From: Alphaproteobacteria bacterium
Lineage (GTDB): Bacteria; Pseudomonadota; Alphaproteobacteria; Rhodobacterales; Rhodobacteraceae
NCBI GenBank assembly: GCA_030431485.1
Contig: JAUIIR010000039.1
Location: forward strand, 1-37,188
Length of the DNA stretch: 37,188 nt
Direction: 5' to 3'
The notes under the pieces were generated by a model, which saw only the letters and a program-made list of their open reading frames with translations, was not told where the DNA came from and did not search any database. Each line of letters starts with the position of its first letter. Within the stretch, counting starts at the first letter, position 1. Made by a program: the position numbers and the translations under genes. Below are positions 17,028-25,940 of the stretch, piece after piece.

Positions 17028-19247
17028 TTACGCCCCCTGTCCGGTGCGCAGGTGGTTCAGCACCTGATCGCGTGGGCCATCGACCACAAGACGGCCTGAG
17101 GCCAGAACGCTGGTCCGGTCGGCCAATGCAAGGATCGGCACGCGGTGCGTGGCGACAATCGCGGTGCGATCCGCCAGCCAGCTCTCAAGCCGCGAAATCA
17201 GTGTCTTTTCGAGAGTCTGATCCAGTGCCGCCGTCGGTTCATCCAGCAGGCACACATCGGGGTCTTGCAGCCAGAGCCGTGCCCAGCCGATGGATTGCCG
17301 CTGCCCGACCGAAAGACCCTCACCGCCATCGCGAATGGGCAGGTCCAGACCCTGTGGGTGGCCTTTCACAAACTGACCCAGCCCCGCAAAATCCAGCGCT
17401 TCGTAAAGGCGGTCGTCGTCGCGTTCCATCATGTTGAGGTTCAGGTTGTCGCGCAATGTGCCGTGGAACAGCCGCACATCCTGTCCAAGGTAGCCCAGCG
17501 ACCGACGGATATCGCGCATGTCGATCTGGTTCATGTCGGTGCCATCGACAAGGATCGACCCAGTGGTCGGCGCATACAGCCCCGCAAGCATTTTGAGTAG
17601 TGTGGATTTGCCAGACCCATTGGTGCCGAGAATGGCCAGAGTCTGACCCGGCTGGATCACGAGGCTCGGGATATCCAGAACCGACGGGCTTTCGTCGTCA
17701 TAGCGGAAGGTGACTTCGCGCAATTCGAACCGGCCCTCCAGCTTTTCGCGGCGCAGATATTTGCGGTTTTCCTGCCGGTCCTGTGGCAGATCAGCGATCC
17801 CGTCCAGCGCATCCAACGCGGCTTTGACATTGCCCCAGCGCGCCATGATGCCCGCAAGCTGTGTCAGCGGCGCCAGCGTGCGCGAGGTCAGGATGCCCAC
17901 GGCGATGATCGACCCCACGGTGAATTCACCCGCAAACACCAGATAGGTGCCTGCGATCACCGCGCCCACATAGGTCGCCTGCTGGACGCCCTGGCTCCAG
18001 AACGTCAACGCTGCGGCAAGGCGGCGTTGTTCCGAAGATTTCAGCGACTGCACCGAGGTCAGCTCTTCCCACTGACGGGCAAACCGGTCTTCGGCGCGTT
18101 GGGTCTTGATCGTGTCAAGCTCGGTCACGGTCTCGTTCAAGAGACGCGATTGCTTGGTTGAGGCGCCCTGCATCTCACGGGTGATGCGGATCATCTTCTT
18201 CTGCAGGAAGAACCCCGGCAGCACCATCAGCACGGCACCGGCGACCAGCACCCAGACCACGCTGCCTGCGATGGACCACACCATCAGGAGGAAAAGCACA
18301 ATGAACGGGATATCCGCCAGCGCGCCCACGGTGCCAGCGGTGAAAAACTCCCGCACCGAGGAGAACTCGCGCATCGACGCAAAAAGCTGCGAAGGCGATC
18401 GGCCCGCCGCGTCAGAGCGCATACCCAAGAGCCGGTTCAGCAACGTCTGCTGCACTCCGGTTTCGATCTGCCGCCCCGCGCCATCCAGAAGGGTCGAGCG
18501 GGCGACCTTGAGAAACGCCTCCAGCATCAGCGCCATCGCGGCACCGATGGCCAGAACCCAGAGTGTGGCCGAGGATTGGTGCGGGATCACACGGTCATAG
18601 ACCTGCAGGGAAAACAGCGCGACCGACACGGCCAGAATGTTGGCGACAAACGATCCAAGGGCCACTTCGCCGAACTGGCGGGTGTAATTGTTGAAGCTGC
18701 CCCAGAACCAATGGCTTTTCAGCCCGCTGTCCGTGTGCGTCTCGGCCAGAGTTTCCACCGGGGCCTCGCCACGCACAAGGACGCCACTGTAATAGGGCGC
18801 AAATTCGGCAACATCGACACGCTCGATCTTGTCCTTTGCAGTGTCATCCCAGATCGACAGGTTCATGCGGTCCTGACTGATTACCAGAACCGCCTGTCCG
18901 TTGCTCATCAAGGCAATCGCGGGCCAATGCTCGGGGGCCGGACGTGGCACGTGCAGACCTTGTGCCAGCAGACCGGCAGCTTTCATCCCTGCGATCAATG
19001 CGTCTTCACCGACAGCGCCATTGGCATCCTGATGCAGGCTGATGGCTTCGGTGATGTCGCTGGCCACAGTGGTCAGCCCGAGACGCCCGGCATAGGTGCG
19101 GATCAAGTCGGTGCGGGCATGGACCCGGTCGGAATAGCGCGGCGCGCGTTTCGGCTCATTGGCCGGTTTTGCACCTTGCGGGACCATTCGCAGAACCGCG
19201 TTTTTGGCGCGGCCCGACAGGAGAGTTATGTTACTCGCGCCGCTCAA
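17028..19247 (-). CDS. Type I secretion ABC transporter, LapB-like
   Basis: A 739-residue permease-ATPase. Residues about 45-165 form a C39-like domain without cysteine, so it cannot act as a peptidase and probably binds the substrate. The six-helix transmembrane domain spans about 195-460. The nucleotide-binding domain has Walker A GTNGSGKST (about residue 545), signature LSVGQRQ (about 645) and Walker B CLLDEP (about 667). This layout is that of LapB-type exporters of large adhesins. The start is a TTG at 19247 overlapping the preceding TGA stop, with GGAG seven bases upstream, so translation is coupled to the TolC gene. Its likely substrate is the adhesin encoded first in the operon. Confidence 0.95.
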   Translation of the reverse strand: MSGASNITLLSGRAKNAVLRMVPQGAKPANEPKRAPRYSDRVHARTDLIRTYAGRLGLTTVASDITEAISLHQDANGAVGEDALIAGMKAAGLLAQGLHVPRPAPEHWPAIALMSNGQAVLVISQDRMNLSIWDDTAKDKIERVDVAEFAPYYSGVLVRGEAPVETLAETHTDSGLKSHWFWGSFNNYTRQFGEVALGSFVANILAVSVALFSLQVYDRVIPHQSSATLWVLAIGAAMALMLEAFLKVARSTLLDGAGRQIETGVQQTLLNRLLGMRSDAAGRSPSQLFASMREFSSVREFFTAGTVGALADIPFIVLFLLMVWSIAGSVVWVLVAGAVLMVLPGFFLQKKMIRITREMQGASTKQSRLLNETVTELDTIKTQRAEDRFARQWEELTSVQSLKSSEQRRLAAALTFWSQGVQQATYVGAVIAGTYLVFAGEFTVGSIIAVGILTSRTLAPLTQLAGIMARWGNVKAALDALDGIADLPQDRQENRKYLRREKLEGRFELREVTFRYDDESPSVLDIPSLVIQPGQTLAILGTNGSGKSTLLKMLAGLYAPTTGSILVDGTDMNQIDMRDIRRSLGYLGQDVRLFHGTLRDNLNLNMMERDDDRLYEALDFAGLGQFVKGHPQGLDLPIRDGGEGLSVGQRQSIGWARLWLQDPDVCLLDEPTAALDQTLEKTLISRLESWLADRTAIVATHRVPILALADRTSVLASGRLVVDGPRDQVLNHLRTGQGA

Positions 19248-20575
19248 ATCTTTGCTCCATCAGCAAGAACGCCCAGCCGGTTGGCGGCGTCCAGTTCGGC
19301 GCGGGCGGCCTGGAACGTGAGGGTCAGTTCCTTTTCCAGTGCCCGCAGGAAAGTTTCATAAACACTGACCACATCCATCACCTGCCGGGTGCCAGCATCA
19401 TATTGGCGTTGAAACAGATCAAGATTGGTCTTGGCCTGCGCGGTCAACGCCTTGGCCTCAGCCGCCTGCCGTTTGAGCGCGGCGATGCTGCGCTGGTCCG
19501 CCTCGATGGCGCGGCGCGAGATGTTCTCGGCCTCGGTGACCTTACGATCCGCGGTGATCTTTGTTGCCTCTATGGCTTTGAGCGACGCGCCGGTCCCGAT
19601 GCCCAGCATCTGTTCGGTGCTGGCACTGAGACTGATGCCCTCGCCGCCATTGCGGATGCTGCCGCCCGCCGACAGCCCCGGCAGATGCGCCGCTCGGGCA
19701 ATCTTGGCCTGTGCCAGTTGCCGATCGCGTTCGACCTGCGCGCGCAGCACGTTCAGCGACTGATCCGACGATGTCTCTCCCATCCCGTGCAAACCGCGCA
19801 GGTCGGCCAAAGGCATGGCGGACATCGCGTTCAGCTCAGCGACCGCGCGGGTGGTCTTTTCGCGCGCTGCCGTATCCCGGGCGCGCAGATCGGCAAGTTT
19901 CTGTTTCAGCACGTTGAGGTCAGAGAAATCGGACACGCCACCTTTGACGCGTTCGTTCATCACCCATTCAAACTGGCCCATGTCCTTGAGCGCCTGACCA
20001 TAGAGGTCTGCCGCAGCGCGCCCCTCTTCGGCCTGAAGGTACAGAACCAAACCATCATAGACGCGATCATTGCTGCTTTCCGACAGATTGACCGCCGCCA
20101 GTTCTACATCCGCCTTTGCAAGCTCGCGTTCGGCTTGCTTGCGGCCATTGTCGAACAGCACCTGATTGATCACCAGATCGGCCACCAGATCTCCCAGGGA
20201 TGTCAGCGTGATGCGGGGAGAAATCGTTGGCCACCAGTTCTTTGAAGCCGCCTCGGCGCGCAGTTGCGCCACATGCAGCTCTGCCTCTGCGACACGGGCG
20301 TCTGCGGCCAGTACACCCGTTGCCACGTCGGCATAGGGAGAGCCGGGCACCAATACGCTCTGGCGTGCGGCAAGCTCTGCAATAACCGGAGAGACATCCT
20401 GAACCGAGGCTGGGTTGGGCGCAGCTGTCTTGGTCTCGCCAGCGAGCTCAGCGGGCGCACCCGGCTGCGCGGTCAGGAGCCGGGACACTGCCCCGTCGCC
20501 CAAATCCTGAATACATCCCGAAAGAGCCGTTGCTGCGAGGACTGCTCCTGCGATGGCTCTTGTTTTCTGCCTCAT
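19244..20575 (-). CDS. TolC-family outer-membrane channel lipoprotein
   Basis: A 443-residue outer-membrane efflux protein. The lipoprotein signal MRQKTRAIAGAVLAATALSG is followed by Cys21. Two long helical OEP repeats cover the rest, with the typical LVADLVINQVLFDNGRKQAE and FQRQYDAGTRQVMDVVSVYE segments. It forms the outer-membrane exit of the type I system. I chose the ATG at 20575; a TTG at 20584 with AAAGG six bases upstream is an alternative and would add three residues. It lies between the adhesin and ABC transporter genes, and its stop overlaps the ABC start. Confidence 0.93.
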   Translation of the reverse strand: MRQKTRAIAGAVLAATALSGCIQDLGDGAVSRLLTAQPGAPAELAGETKTAAPNPASVQDVSPVIAELAARQSVLVPGSPYADVATGVLAADARVAEAELHVAQLRAEAASKNWWPTISPRITLTSLGDLVADLVINQVLFDNGRKQAERELAKADVELAAVNLSESSNDRVYDGLVLYLQAEEGRAAADLYGQALKDMGQFEWVMNERVKGGVSDFSDLNVLKQKLADLRARDTAAREKTTRAVAELNAMSAMPLADLRGLHGMGETSSDQSLNVLRAQVERDRQLAQAKIARAAHLPGLSAGGSIRNGGEGISLSASTEQMLGIGTGASLKAIEATKITADRKVTEAENISRRAIEADQRSIAALKRQAAEAKALTAQAKTNLDLFQRQYDAGTRQVMDVVSVYETFLRALEKELTLTFQAARAELDAANRLGVLADGAKI

Positions 20576-20617
20576 CTCGATCAAACCCCGCCTTTGGCTT
20601 TTTGTTGTGTCGGGGCC

Positions 20618-20640
20618 CGGGCCGCCGCTGTAACGGCCCG
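20618..20640 (-). terminator. Intercistronic hairpin between adhesin and tolC-like gene
   Basis: A perfect 7-bp GC stem CGGGCCG / CGGCCCG with a nine-base loop lies 19 bases after the adhesin stop. On the transcribed strand it is followed by GGCCCCGACACAACAAAAA, not a T run. It probably attenuates readthrough or stabilises the adhesin message so that more adhesin than transporter is made. Confidence 0.45.
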
Positions 20641-20658
20641 AACAGTCTGTCCTTTTGC

Positions 20659-23600
20659 TTAGATTGTGACGTTGTTGATGTCGTCGTCGATCAGAACGGT
20701 TGCGTCGCCCAGATCGTAAACGTCGTAACTCTGGCCATCCTCGAACCGGGTACCAGTGCGGGTTGCACCCGTGATCCGAACCGAGTCGTCTGTGTTGCCA
20801 AGGACGCGAACCGTGTTGTCTTCTCCAGTCATCGCAACGATTTGCGCTTCGGTGATGGTCAGCGTCGCTTCTTCGGTGAATTCGAGATCAATCGCGTCGA
20901 TCTCGCGGCCACCCAGGTTGCCCGCCAGCGTGACGTTGCTTTGCGAGGTGTTCGGATCATCGACCACCACATATGTCCCCGAGCTGTTGCCCGCGGCATC
21001 GGTGGCCGTGATCACGAGGTGAGAGCCGTCCGGCACAACCTGAGCGAAGTTGTAGGTTGTTTCGCCGGTGAACGTGTTGTCCTGATCGTCATAGCTGACG
21101 TTCTGAGAGCCTGTGTTGCTGACCCGTTCGATGACCACGTCATCGCCGGTGTTCTCAAGAATGATACCGCGCACAGCCTGGCTTTGATCGCGGGTGATCG
21201 CGGTCATGTCCGGGGCATCTGGCGCAACATTGTCCACAACCATCGTCTCGGTGATCGACTTGGTGTTGCCCGCCGTATCGGTCGCGGCGATCTGGATCGA
21301 CACGCTTTCGCCATCGACCGTCGGGATCACGCTCGGAGGCACGGCCACAGACCACGCACCGGCGGCACTGACCTGTGCCTGCATCTGCTGGCCAGCGATG
21401 GTGACCACAACTGTTGACCCCTGTTCGACCTGACCTGTGAGGGTAAAGCCCTGCGCCGCCTCAGCTTCACCGACAATACCGTCTGTGCCACCCGGCTGGC
21501 TGGTCGAGGTGAGCGGCACCACATCAGTATCAACCTGGAAGGTCTTTGTGGTTGTCGCGGTGTTGCCTGCGCGGTCCTGCGTGCTGATCTGCGCGGTGGT
21601 GGTGTAGGTACCGTCCGGCAGATCAAAGGCCGAGAAACTGGCCGACCAGTTGCCCGCTGTATCAACGCTGGCCACGCGGCTGATGCCTTCGACAACCACG
21701 GTTACCGTTGCGCCCGGCTCTGTCGTGCCGCTGAGCTTCACACCCTGCCCCTGTTCGACATCGTTCACGATGTTGTCTGCGGTCACAGGGTTCGCACTGA
21801 CGGCGAAGTTGCGCACGAAGGTGTCCACAAGCACGGTGTCCGAACGGGTCAGTTCGTTGCCCGCTGCATCGACGGTATAGGCGGTGATCTGCGCCTCATA
21901 TTCACCGGGACGGATTTCTCCGGCCGCATAGTTTGCGCGCCAGACGCCAAAGGCGTCGGTCTGAACCGTCTTGCTCACACCGTCGAGCGTAACATCGACC
22001 ATCTGGTTCGGTGTCGAGGTGCCTGTGATCACAACACCGTCCGAGGCTTCCGCCGCATTGACGATATCATCGGTTTCAACCGGTTCCGGGCTGATCGTCA
22101 GAAGGCCCGCATCGGTGTCGAAAACAACGCTGCGGGTCTCGGTTGCGGTGTTGCCTGCCAGGTCGGTCGAGCTTGCCGTAAGGGTCGCGGTCTGCTCACC
22201 AGCGGGCAGCTCGTTTGCGGTGAATGTGACGGTCCAATTGCCATTTACGTCGACGCTTGCACTGCGCGACACACCGCCCAACGAGACCGAAACCGATGCG
22301 CCCGGTTCGGTTGTGCCGGTCACGGTCATGCCCTGCATCGCCTCTTCCGCGTTAACGATGCCATCGGCACCTCCGGCTTGGCTGGTGATGTCGAAATTGC
22401 GCACCCACGTATCAAGAACGACCTGACCGGTCGCACTGCTGGTGTTGCCGACAGCATCGGTCGAGGTGGCGTTGATCGTCAGGTTCTGTTCGCCCTCTGG
22501 AATTTCGGTGGCGATGAACGTCACCGACCAATTGCCCTGGGCATCCACAAAAGCGGTCCGGGTGTAGCCGTTCATTTCGACAACGACGGTGGATCCGATA
22601 TCGGTGGTGCCGGTGATTTCGACCCCGTCGGTGCGTTCCTCGGCATTGATGATACCATCGGTCTCGATGGTGGTGGTGTTGATGGTCACACCCGAGACGG
22701 TGTCGATCTCGATCCCGTCATTGATTGTGGTCGAATTGTTAAAGCTGTCGGTCGCAATCACCCGGATTGCCTCGACATATTCGCCACGCTCAAACGTGGA
22801 ACTGGTGAGCGTCACGCTCCAGTTGCCCTGCGCATCCACATCCGCGACATGACTGACGCCGCCTGCAATGATCACCACCGTTGCACCGATTTCGGTGGTG
22901 CCGGTGACAGTTGCACCGCCATCGAATTCAACCTCGGTGATGATCTCGCCGCTGGCCGTGGTCCCGCTGGTGATCGCCAGCGGTGGTGGCGTTGTATCAA
23001 TAATGACGGTGGGACCGGTCAACTTGGTGTCGGTGTCGCCATTGGTGATGGTCACATCGGCTTTGTATTCGCCGTCGGCCGGGAAATTCGGGCCGTCAAA
23101 GACCACCTCCCACTTGCCGTCAGTGCCGGTTGTTGTGGTCAACGTCTTGTCGCCGATAATGACGATCACGGTATCGCCGGAATTCGCCGTTCCGCTGACA
23201 AGAACGGTGCGGTCTGCGTCGGTCAGGCCATCGCCGCCGATCACGTATTCGCCGTCATTGACCGTCGGATCCTTAGGGCCACCGCTTTCGCCGTTGTTGC
23301 CGGTCAGGCTTCCGCCGCCGCCACCACCTTCGCCGCTTCCGCCAATTACCGCAGCGCCTGCGGCCACTGCGGTTCCGCCGGCCAGCCAGGGCAGCAGACC
23401 GCCGCCCGCCAGAAGACCAGCCGCCAGCATCGACACGCCGCCTTCATCTTCAGCAGCAACATAGTCGGCAGCCACCACTTCCGCACGGTCAAAGAAGATC
23501 AAAGCGTCGTCCGGGCTCCACTTACCCCAGGCGGCGACGTCGGAATACTGCGCAAAAAGCGCCCCACCTTCACCCTCGGCAAAGCTGACCTCGCTCAGCA

Positions 23601-23859
23601 CACCATCGGTGCTGAGGAACAGACGGCTGACCTGATCCGATCCGAAGTAGTCTTCGAGAACGATCACCCGGCCATCTGCCAACAGAACATGCAGGTCATT
23701 TCCCGCGCGGTCGTAGCTGCGCAGATCGGACCTATGCAGATTGAGAGAGATTTCGCGGCCACCGGATGCGTCGATCAGATACCCCAGATCGTCTGCACCA
23801 ACCACACCACGCTCGACCGCACCCGCACGCGTACGGACAACGAAATTAATCGCATTCAT
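20659..23859 (-). CDS. Type I-secreted repetitive adhesin, Bap/Lap-like
   Basis: A 1066-residue acidic protein. Residues 1-140 form a Bap-type N-terminal domain. Residues 143-174 are hydrophobic and Ala/Gly-rich (LLAGGGLLPWLAGGTAVAAG) and contain VAAG at 165-168, resembling the di-alanine LapG cleavage site. A glycine-rich linker runs to about residue 194. Seven Ig-like repeats of about 95-100 residues follow, each with a GTTEPGATV-like strand, DxxGNWSV and a final AGN. After them come a more divergent eighth unit and a C-terminal domain ending DDDINNVTI. No RTX nonapeptides are present. There is no Sec signal, as expected for type I export. It heads the operon with its own TolC, ABC and HlyD genes and probably mediates surface attachment or biofilm formation. 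Confidence 0.9.
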   Translation of the reverse strand: MNAINFVVRTRAGAVERGVVGADDLGYLIDASGGREISLNLHRSDLRSYDRAGNDLHVLLADGRVIVLEDYFGSDQVSRLFLSTDGVLSEVSFAEGEGGALFAQYSDVAAWGKWSPDDALIFFDRAEVVAADYVAAEDEGGVSMLAAGLLAGGGLLPWLAGGTAVAAGAAVIGGSGEGGGGGGSLTGNNGESGGPKDPTVNDGEYVIGGDGLTDADRTVLVSGTANSGDTVIVIIGDKTLTTTTGTDGKWEVVFDGPNFPADGEYKADVTITNGDTDTKLTGPTVIIDTTPPPLAITSGTTASGEIITEVEFDGGATVTGTTEIGATVVIIAGGVSHVADVDAQGNWSVTLTSSTFERGEYVEAIRVIATDSFNNSTTINDGIEIDTVSGVTINTTTIETDGIINAEERTDGVEITGTTDIGSTVVVEMNGYTRTAFVDAQGNWSVTFIATEIPEGEQNLTINATSTDAVGNTSSATGQVVLDTWVRNFDITSQAGGADGIVNAEEAMQGMTVTGTTEPGASVSVSLGGVSRSASVDVNGNWTVTFTANELPAGEQTATLTASSTDLAGNTATETRSVVFDTDAGLLTISPEPVETDDIVNAAEASDGVVITGTSTPNQMVDVTLDGVSKTVQTDAFGVWRANYAAGEIRPGEYEAQITAYTVDAAGNELTRSDTVLVDTFVRNFAVSANPVTADNIVNDVEQGQGVKLSGTTEPGATVTVVVEGISRVASVDTAGNWSASFSAFDLPDGTYTTTAQISTQDRAGNTATTTKTFQVDTDVVPLTSTSQPGGTDGIVGEAEAAQGFTLTGQVEQGSTVVVTIAGQQMQAQVSAAGAWSVAVPPSVIPTVDGESVSIQIAATDTAGNTKSITETMVVDNVAPDAPDMTAITRDQSQAVRGIILENTGDDVVIERVSNTGSQNVSYDDQDNTFTGETTYNFAQVVPDGSHLVITATDAAGNSSGTYVVVDDPNTSQSNVTLAGNLGGREIDAIDLEFTEEATLTITEAQIVAMTGEDNTVRVLGNTDDSVRITGATRTGTRFEDGQSYDVYDLGDATVLIDDDINNVTI

Positions 23860-23914
23860 AACAACACCGCTCTACCTCAACGCCGCCCGTTTTCGGGTTC
23901 AGCTTATTTTTGCT

Positions 23915-23928
23915 CTATCTTTTGATAG
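23915..23928. promoter_or_regulatory. Inverted repeat upstream of adhesin
   Basis: CTATC-TTTT-GATAG is a perfect 5-bp inverted repeat with a four-base spacer, 56 bases before the adhesin start in an AT-rich 167-bp gap. It could be an operator or part of the leader RNA. No regulator can be named. Confidence 0.3.
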
Positions 23929-24000
23929 TTGAAAAAAGAATTCCGGCAAAGCAGAGATTGTGGCGATATTTCGTTTTTTTCCCCTTACCTCTAGAGTGTT

Positions 24001-24015
24001 GCGGGAATATCCCGC
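24001..24015 (-). terminator. Hairpin after the Gfo/Idh gene
   Basis: GCGGGA-ATA-TCCCGC is a perfect 6-bp stem with a three-base loop, 11 bases downstream of the Gfo/Idh stop. No T run follows on the reverse strand. It probably marks the end of the gntR-Gfo transcript before the adhesin operon promoter. Confidence 0.4.
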
Positions 24016-24026
24016 CTCAATTGTGG

Positions 24027-25118
24027 TCAAAATGTGGCAATGACGCTTTGTGATTGAGCAGATTTCTGCGCCGCAATCCCCATACGAACCGCCCATGCGC
24101 CGTCCTGAATTGACACGTCCGGCACTCCGCCATTGCGCACCAAGTCCAGAAACCGTGCGTGCTGGTAAAAGGTCGATCCGTTGTGATCGCCTGCCTCAAG
24201 GATCGTGGGATCCACTGGGATATCGACCGCCTGCGGGCCTTTGGGATGACGCGGACTGATGATCACCTGAGCCACTGGCGGCTCTCCCAGATGGGTTGGC
24301 CAGAACCGGCCCGGGCCGGGCACGAACGCCTCGATCTTGCCGTTCGGCCCGACCGCGCTGATTTCTTCCTGATACTTCGACCCTTCCGCGTACATGCACA
24401 GCTCCAGCATTGCCCGCGCGCCATTGGCGAAATCGACGATGACATAAGCGCTGTCCCAGATGTCGGGCACTTCACCGTCATAGGTCTCATCCAGATGGTT
24501 GACCTCTTGCCCCGCGCTGGCCGTCACCCGTACCGGGTCGGACCCCAGGATCAGGCGCATCAGATCGAAGAAATGACAGCACTTCTCGACCAGCGTGCCG
24601 CCCGTATTGCGGTTGAAGCGGTTCCAGTCCCCCACCTTGTGCAGGAAGGGAAAGCGATGCTCGCGGATCGTCAGCATCTTCACTCCGCCGGTGGCGCGTT
24701 GCACCTCTTCGGCGAAGGTCTGGATGGGGGGCATATAACGGTATTCCATCGCCACCCAGATCGGCGCAGGGTAGCTGGCCGCAATCGTATCGACCCGTGC
24801 GATGTCTTCGGGGTCAGTGTAAAGCGGCTTTTCCATCAAGAGCGGCAACGGGTTCAGTTCTGCGATCTGCTCAAGCGCGTCGATATGGCAGTGGTTCGGG
24901 CTGGCGACCAGCAGACAATCCAGATCGTCCCGCGCGAGGAGATCGGCAATCGACGCCTCAAGCTTGGCATTGGGCGCAATCGCCTTTGCCGCTGCCGCCA
25001 TGATCTCGTCCGGCTCATAAATCGCCGCCACCCGCGCGCCGTCGAGCAAGGCGATATTGCGCAGGTGCTCCTGCCCCATCATGCCGCATCCGATGATGCC
25101 GTAGTTGATGATTTTCAT
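24027..25118 (-). CDS. Gfo/Idh/MocA-fold protein; candidate NAD-dependent sulfoquinovosidase
   Basis: A 363-residue protein. The NAD-binding Rossmann motif GCGMMG is at residues 10-15, and the family EKP motif is at 96-98. The C-terminal domain holds REHRFPF (152-158) and GGTLVEKCCHFFD (173-185), the segments that usually line the sugar site. The family includes sugar dehydrogenases and the NAD-dependent glycosidases of GH109 and GH188. Because it adjoins a putative sulfoquinovose monooxygenase operon, a GH188-type sulfoquinovosidase that releases sulfoquinovose from its glycosides is an attractive reading, but an inositol- or glucose-type dehydrogenase is equally allowed by the sequence alone. 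AAGGA precedes the ATG at 25118. It follows the GntR gene by 35 bp, so they are probably one transcript. Confidence 0.88.
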   Translation of the reverse strand: MKIINYGIIGCGMMGQEHLRNIALLDGARVAAIYEPDEIMAAAAKAIAPNAKLEASIADLLARDDLDCLLVASPNHCHIDALEQIAELNPLPLLMEKPLYTDPEDIARVDTIAASYPAPIWVAMEYRYMPPIQTFAEEVQRATGGVKMLTIREHRFPFLHKVGDWNRFNRNTGGTLVEKCCHFFDLMRLILGSDPVRVTASAGQEVNHLDETYDGEVPDIWDSAYVIVDFANGARAMLELCMYAEGSKYQEEISAVGPNGKIEAFVPGPGRFWPTHLGEPPVAQVIISPRHPKGPQAVDIPVDPTILEAGDHNGSTFYQHARFLDLVRNGGVPDVSIQDGAWAVRMGIAAQKSAQSQSVIATF

Positions 25119-25153
25119 GCTGGTCCTTCAGATGTTGCGCACATGTGTGCGGC

Positions 25154-25855
25154 TCATGTGATGCGCGCGACGTAGCGCGCGACGTCTGTGTTGATCCAGT
25201 TCCACGAGGCTTCCGCCGCCTCGCCATCGGGGCCATAGCTGATGCGCGTGGCGCGCATGCAGGGCTGGCCCACATAGCGGCCAAAAGCCCCCGGCGCCCA
25301 ATCCGGAACCTCGGCAAGGTCTAACCGATCTTCGGCCTTGGTGATCCAAAGACCGAGGGTCTCACGGTAATACAGATAAAGCGACTCGCGCAGCGCCACG
25401 GCGTCGATCTGGTCGACATAACTGCCATCCAGCCAAATCTCTTCGAGCACTGCCGGAATGCCGTTCAACCGGCGCAAGCGGCGAATCCGGTGACCGTCGG
25501 AGGCCTGTCCAAAGGGCGGCAACCCGTCCGGCTTGGGCAAACGATCCACCGACAGCAGCTCGGCTGTCGGCAAGCCGCCACCCTCGATCAACTCCACCCG
25601 GAAAAAGGCGTAGACCGACTGCGTGTCCTCTTGTGCGCAGATATAGTTGCCGGACCCCTGGACCCGGTCGAGCAGACCCAGCACGGTCAGTTCATCCAAT
25701 GATTTCCGCAACGTACCAACGGAAATACCCAGTTTTGCCGCCATATCCCGTTCGGGCGGCAGCCGTTCCCCATCCACCAGACGGCCAGCCTGAATATCCC
25801 GGATCAGCAGTTCGCTGATCTGGACATATTTCGGCAAGGCGTGGGTGTCGGACAT
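25154..25855 (-). CDS. GntR-family regulator with UTRA domain (HutC type)
   Basis: A 233-residue regulator. The winged helix-turn-helix covers residues about 8-77 (RLPPERDMAAKLGISVGTLR). It is followed by a UTRA ligand domain with RIRRLRRLNGIPAVLEEIWL and the late RYVGQPCMRATRISYGPDG. HutC-type regulators bind sugars, amino acids or related metabolites and usually repress adjacent catabolic genes. I chose the ATG at 25855 because GAGAA precedes it; a longer reading to 25879 would cover likely operator sequence. It diverges from the monooxygenase operon by 85 bp and precedes the Gfo/Idh gene, so it is the probable local regulator of both. Confidence 0.93.
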   Translation of the reverse strand: MSDTHALPKYVQISELLIRDIQAGRLVDGERLPPERDMAAKLGISVGTLRKSLDELTVLGLLDRVQGSGNYICAQEDTQSVYAFFRVELIEGGGLPTAELLSVDRLPKPDGLPPFGQASDGHRIRRLRRLNGIPAVLEEIWLDGSYVDQIDAVALRESLYLYYRETLGLWITKAEDRLDLAEVPDWAPGAFGRYVGQPCMRATRISYGPDGEAAEASWNWINTDVARYVARIT

Positions 25856-25869
25856 TTCTCGCACCAAAA

Positions 25870-25886
25870 ATTGATACACTATTGAT
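25870..25886. promoter_or_regulatory. Candidate GntR operator in divergent promoter region
   Basis: ATTGAT occurs twice, at 25870-25875 and 25881-25886, with an exact 11-base period, in the AT-rich middle of the 85-bp gap between gntR and the monooxygenase. One helical turn between half-sites suits binding of a dimer or of two dimers. It may also overlap promoter elements for both directions. Confidence 0.35.
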
Positions 25887-25940
25887 CTACATTTTTAGCG
25901 GTGCTACGCAAGAGGAAATGATGCCTCCCGGAGACACCTT

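Noticed and set aside
20659..23859. Calcium-binding RTX repeats in the adhesin
   Set aside because: The glycine run at residues 174-194 is a plain linker; no GGxGxDxxx nonapeptide series is present, so RTX toxin is not the right call.
22378..23925. A 515-codon forward open frame across the adhesin N-terminal half
   Set aside because: It is antisense to the adhesin; the repeats and composition of the adhesin keep the opposite frame open. It has no start context and no domain.
20618..24015. CRISPR-like repetition
   Set aside because: The repeated DNA here is the coding sequence of about 95-100-residue Ig-like domains, diverged from each other, without short identical repeats and spacers. No CRISPR array was seen anywhere in the window.
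24159..25175. A 338-codon forward open frame across the Gfo/Idh gene
   Set aside because: It is antisense to a clear Rossmann-fold protein and has no recognisable features.
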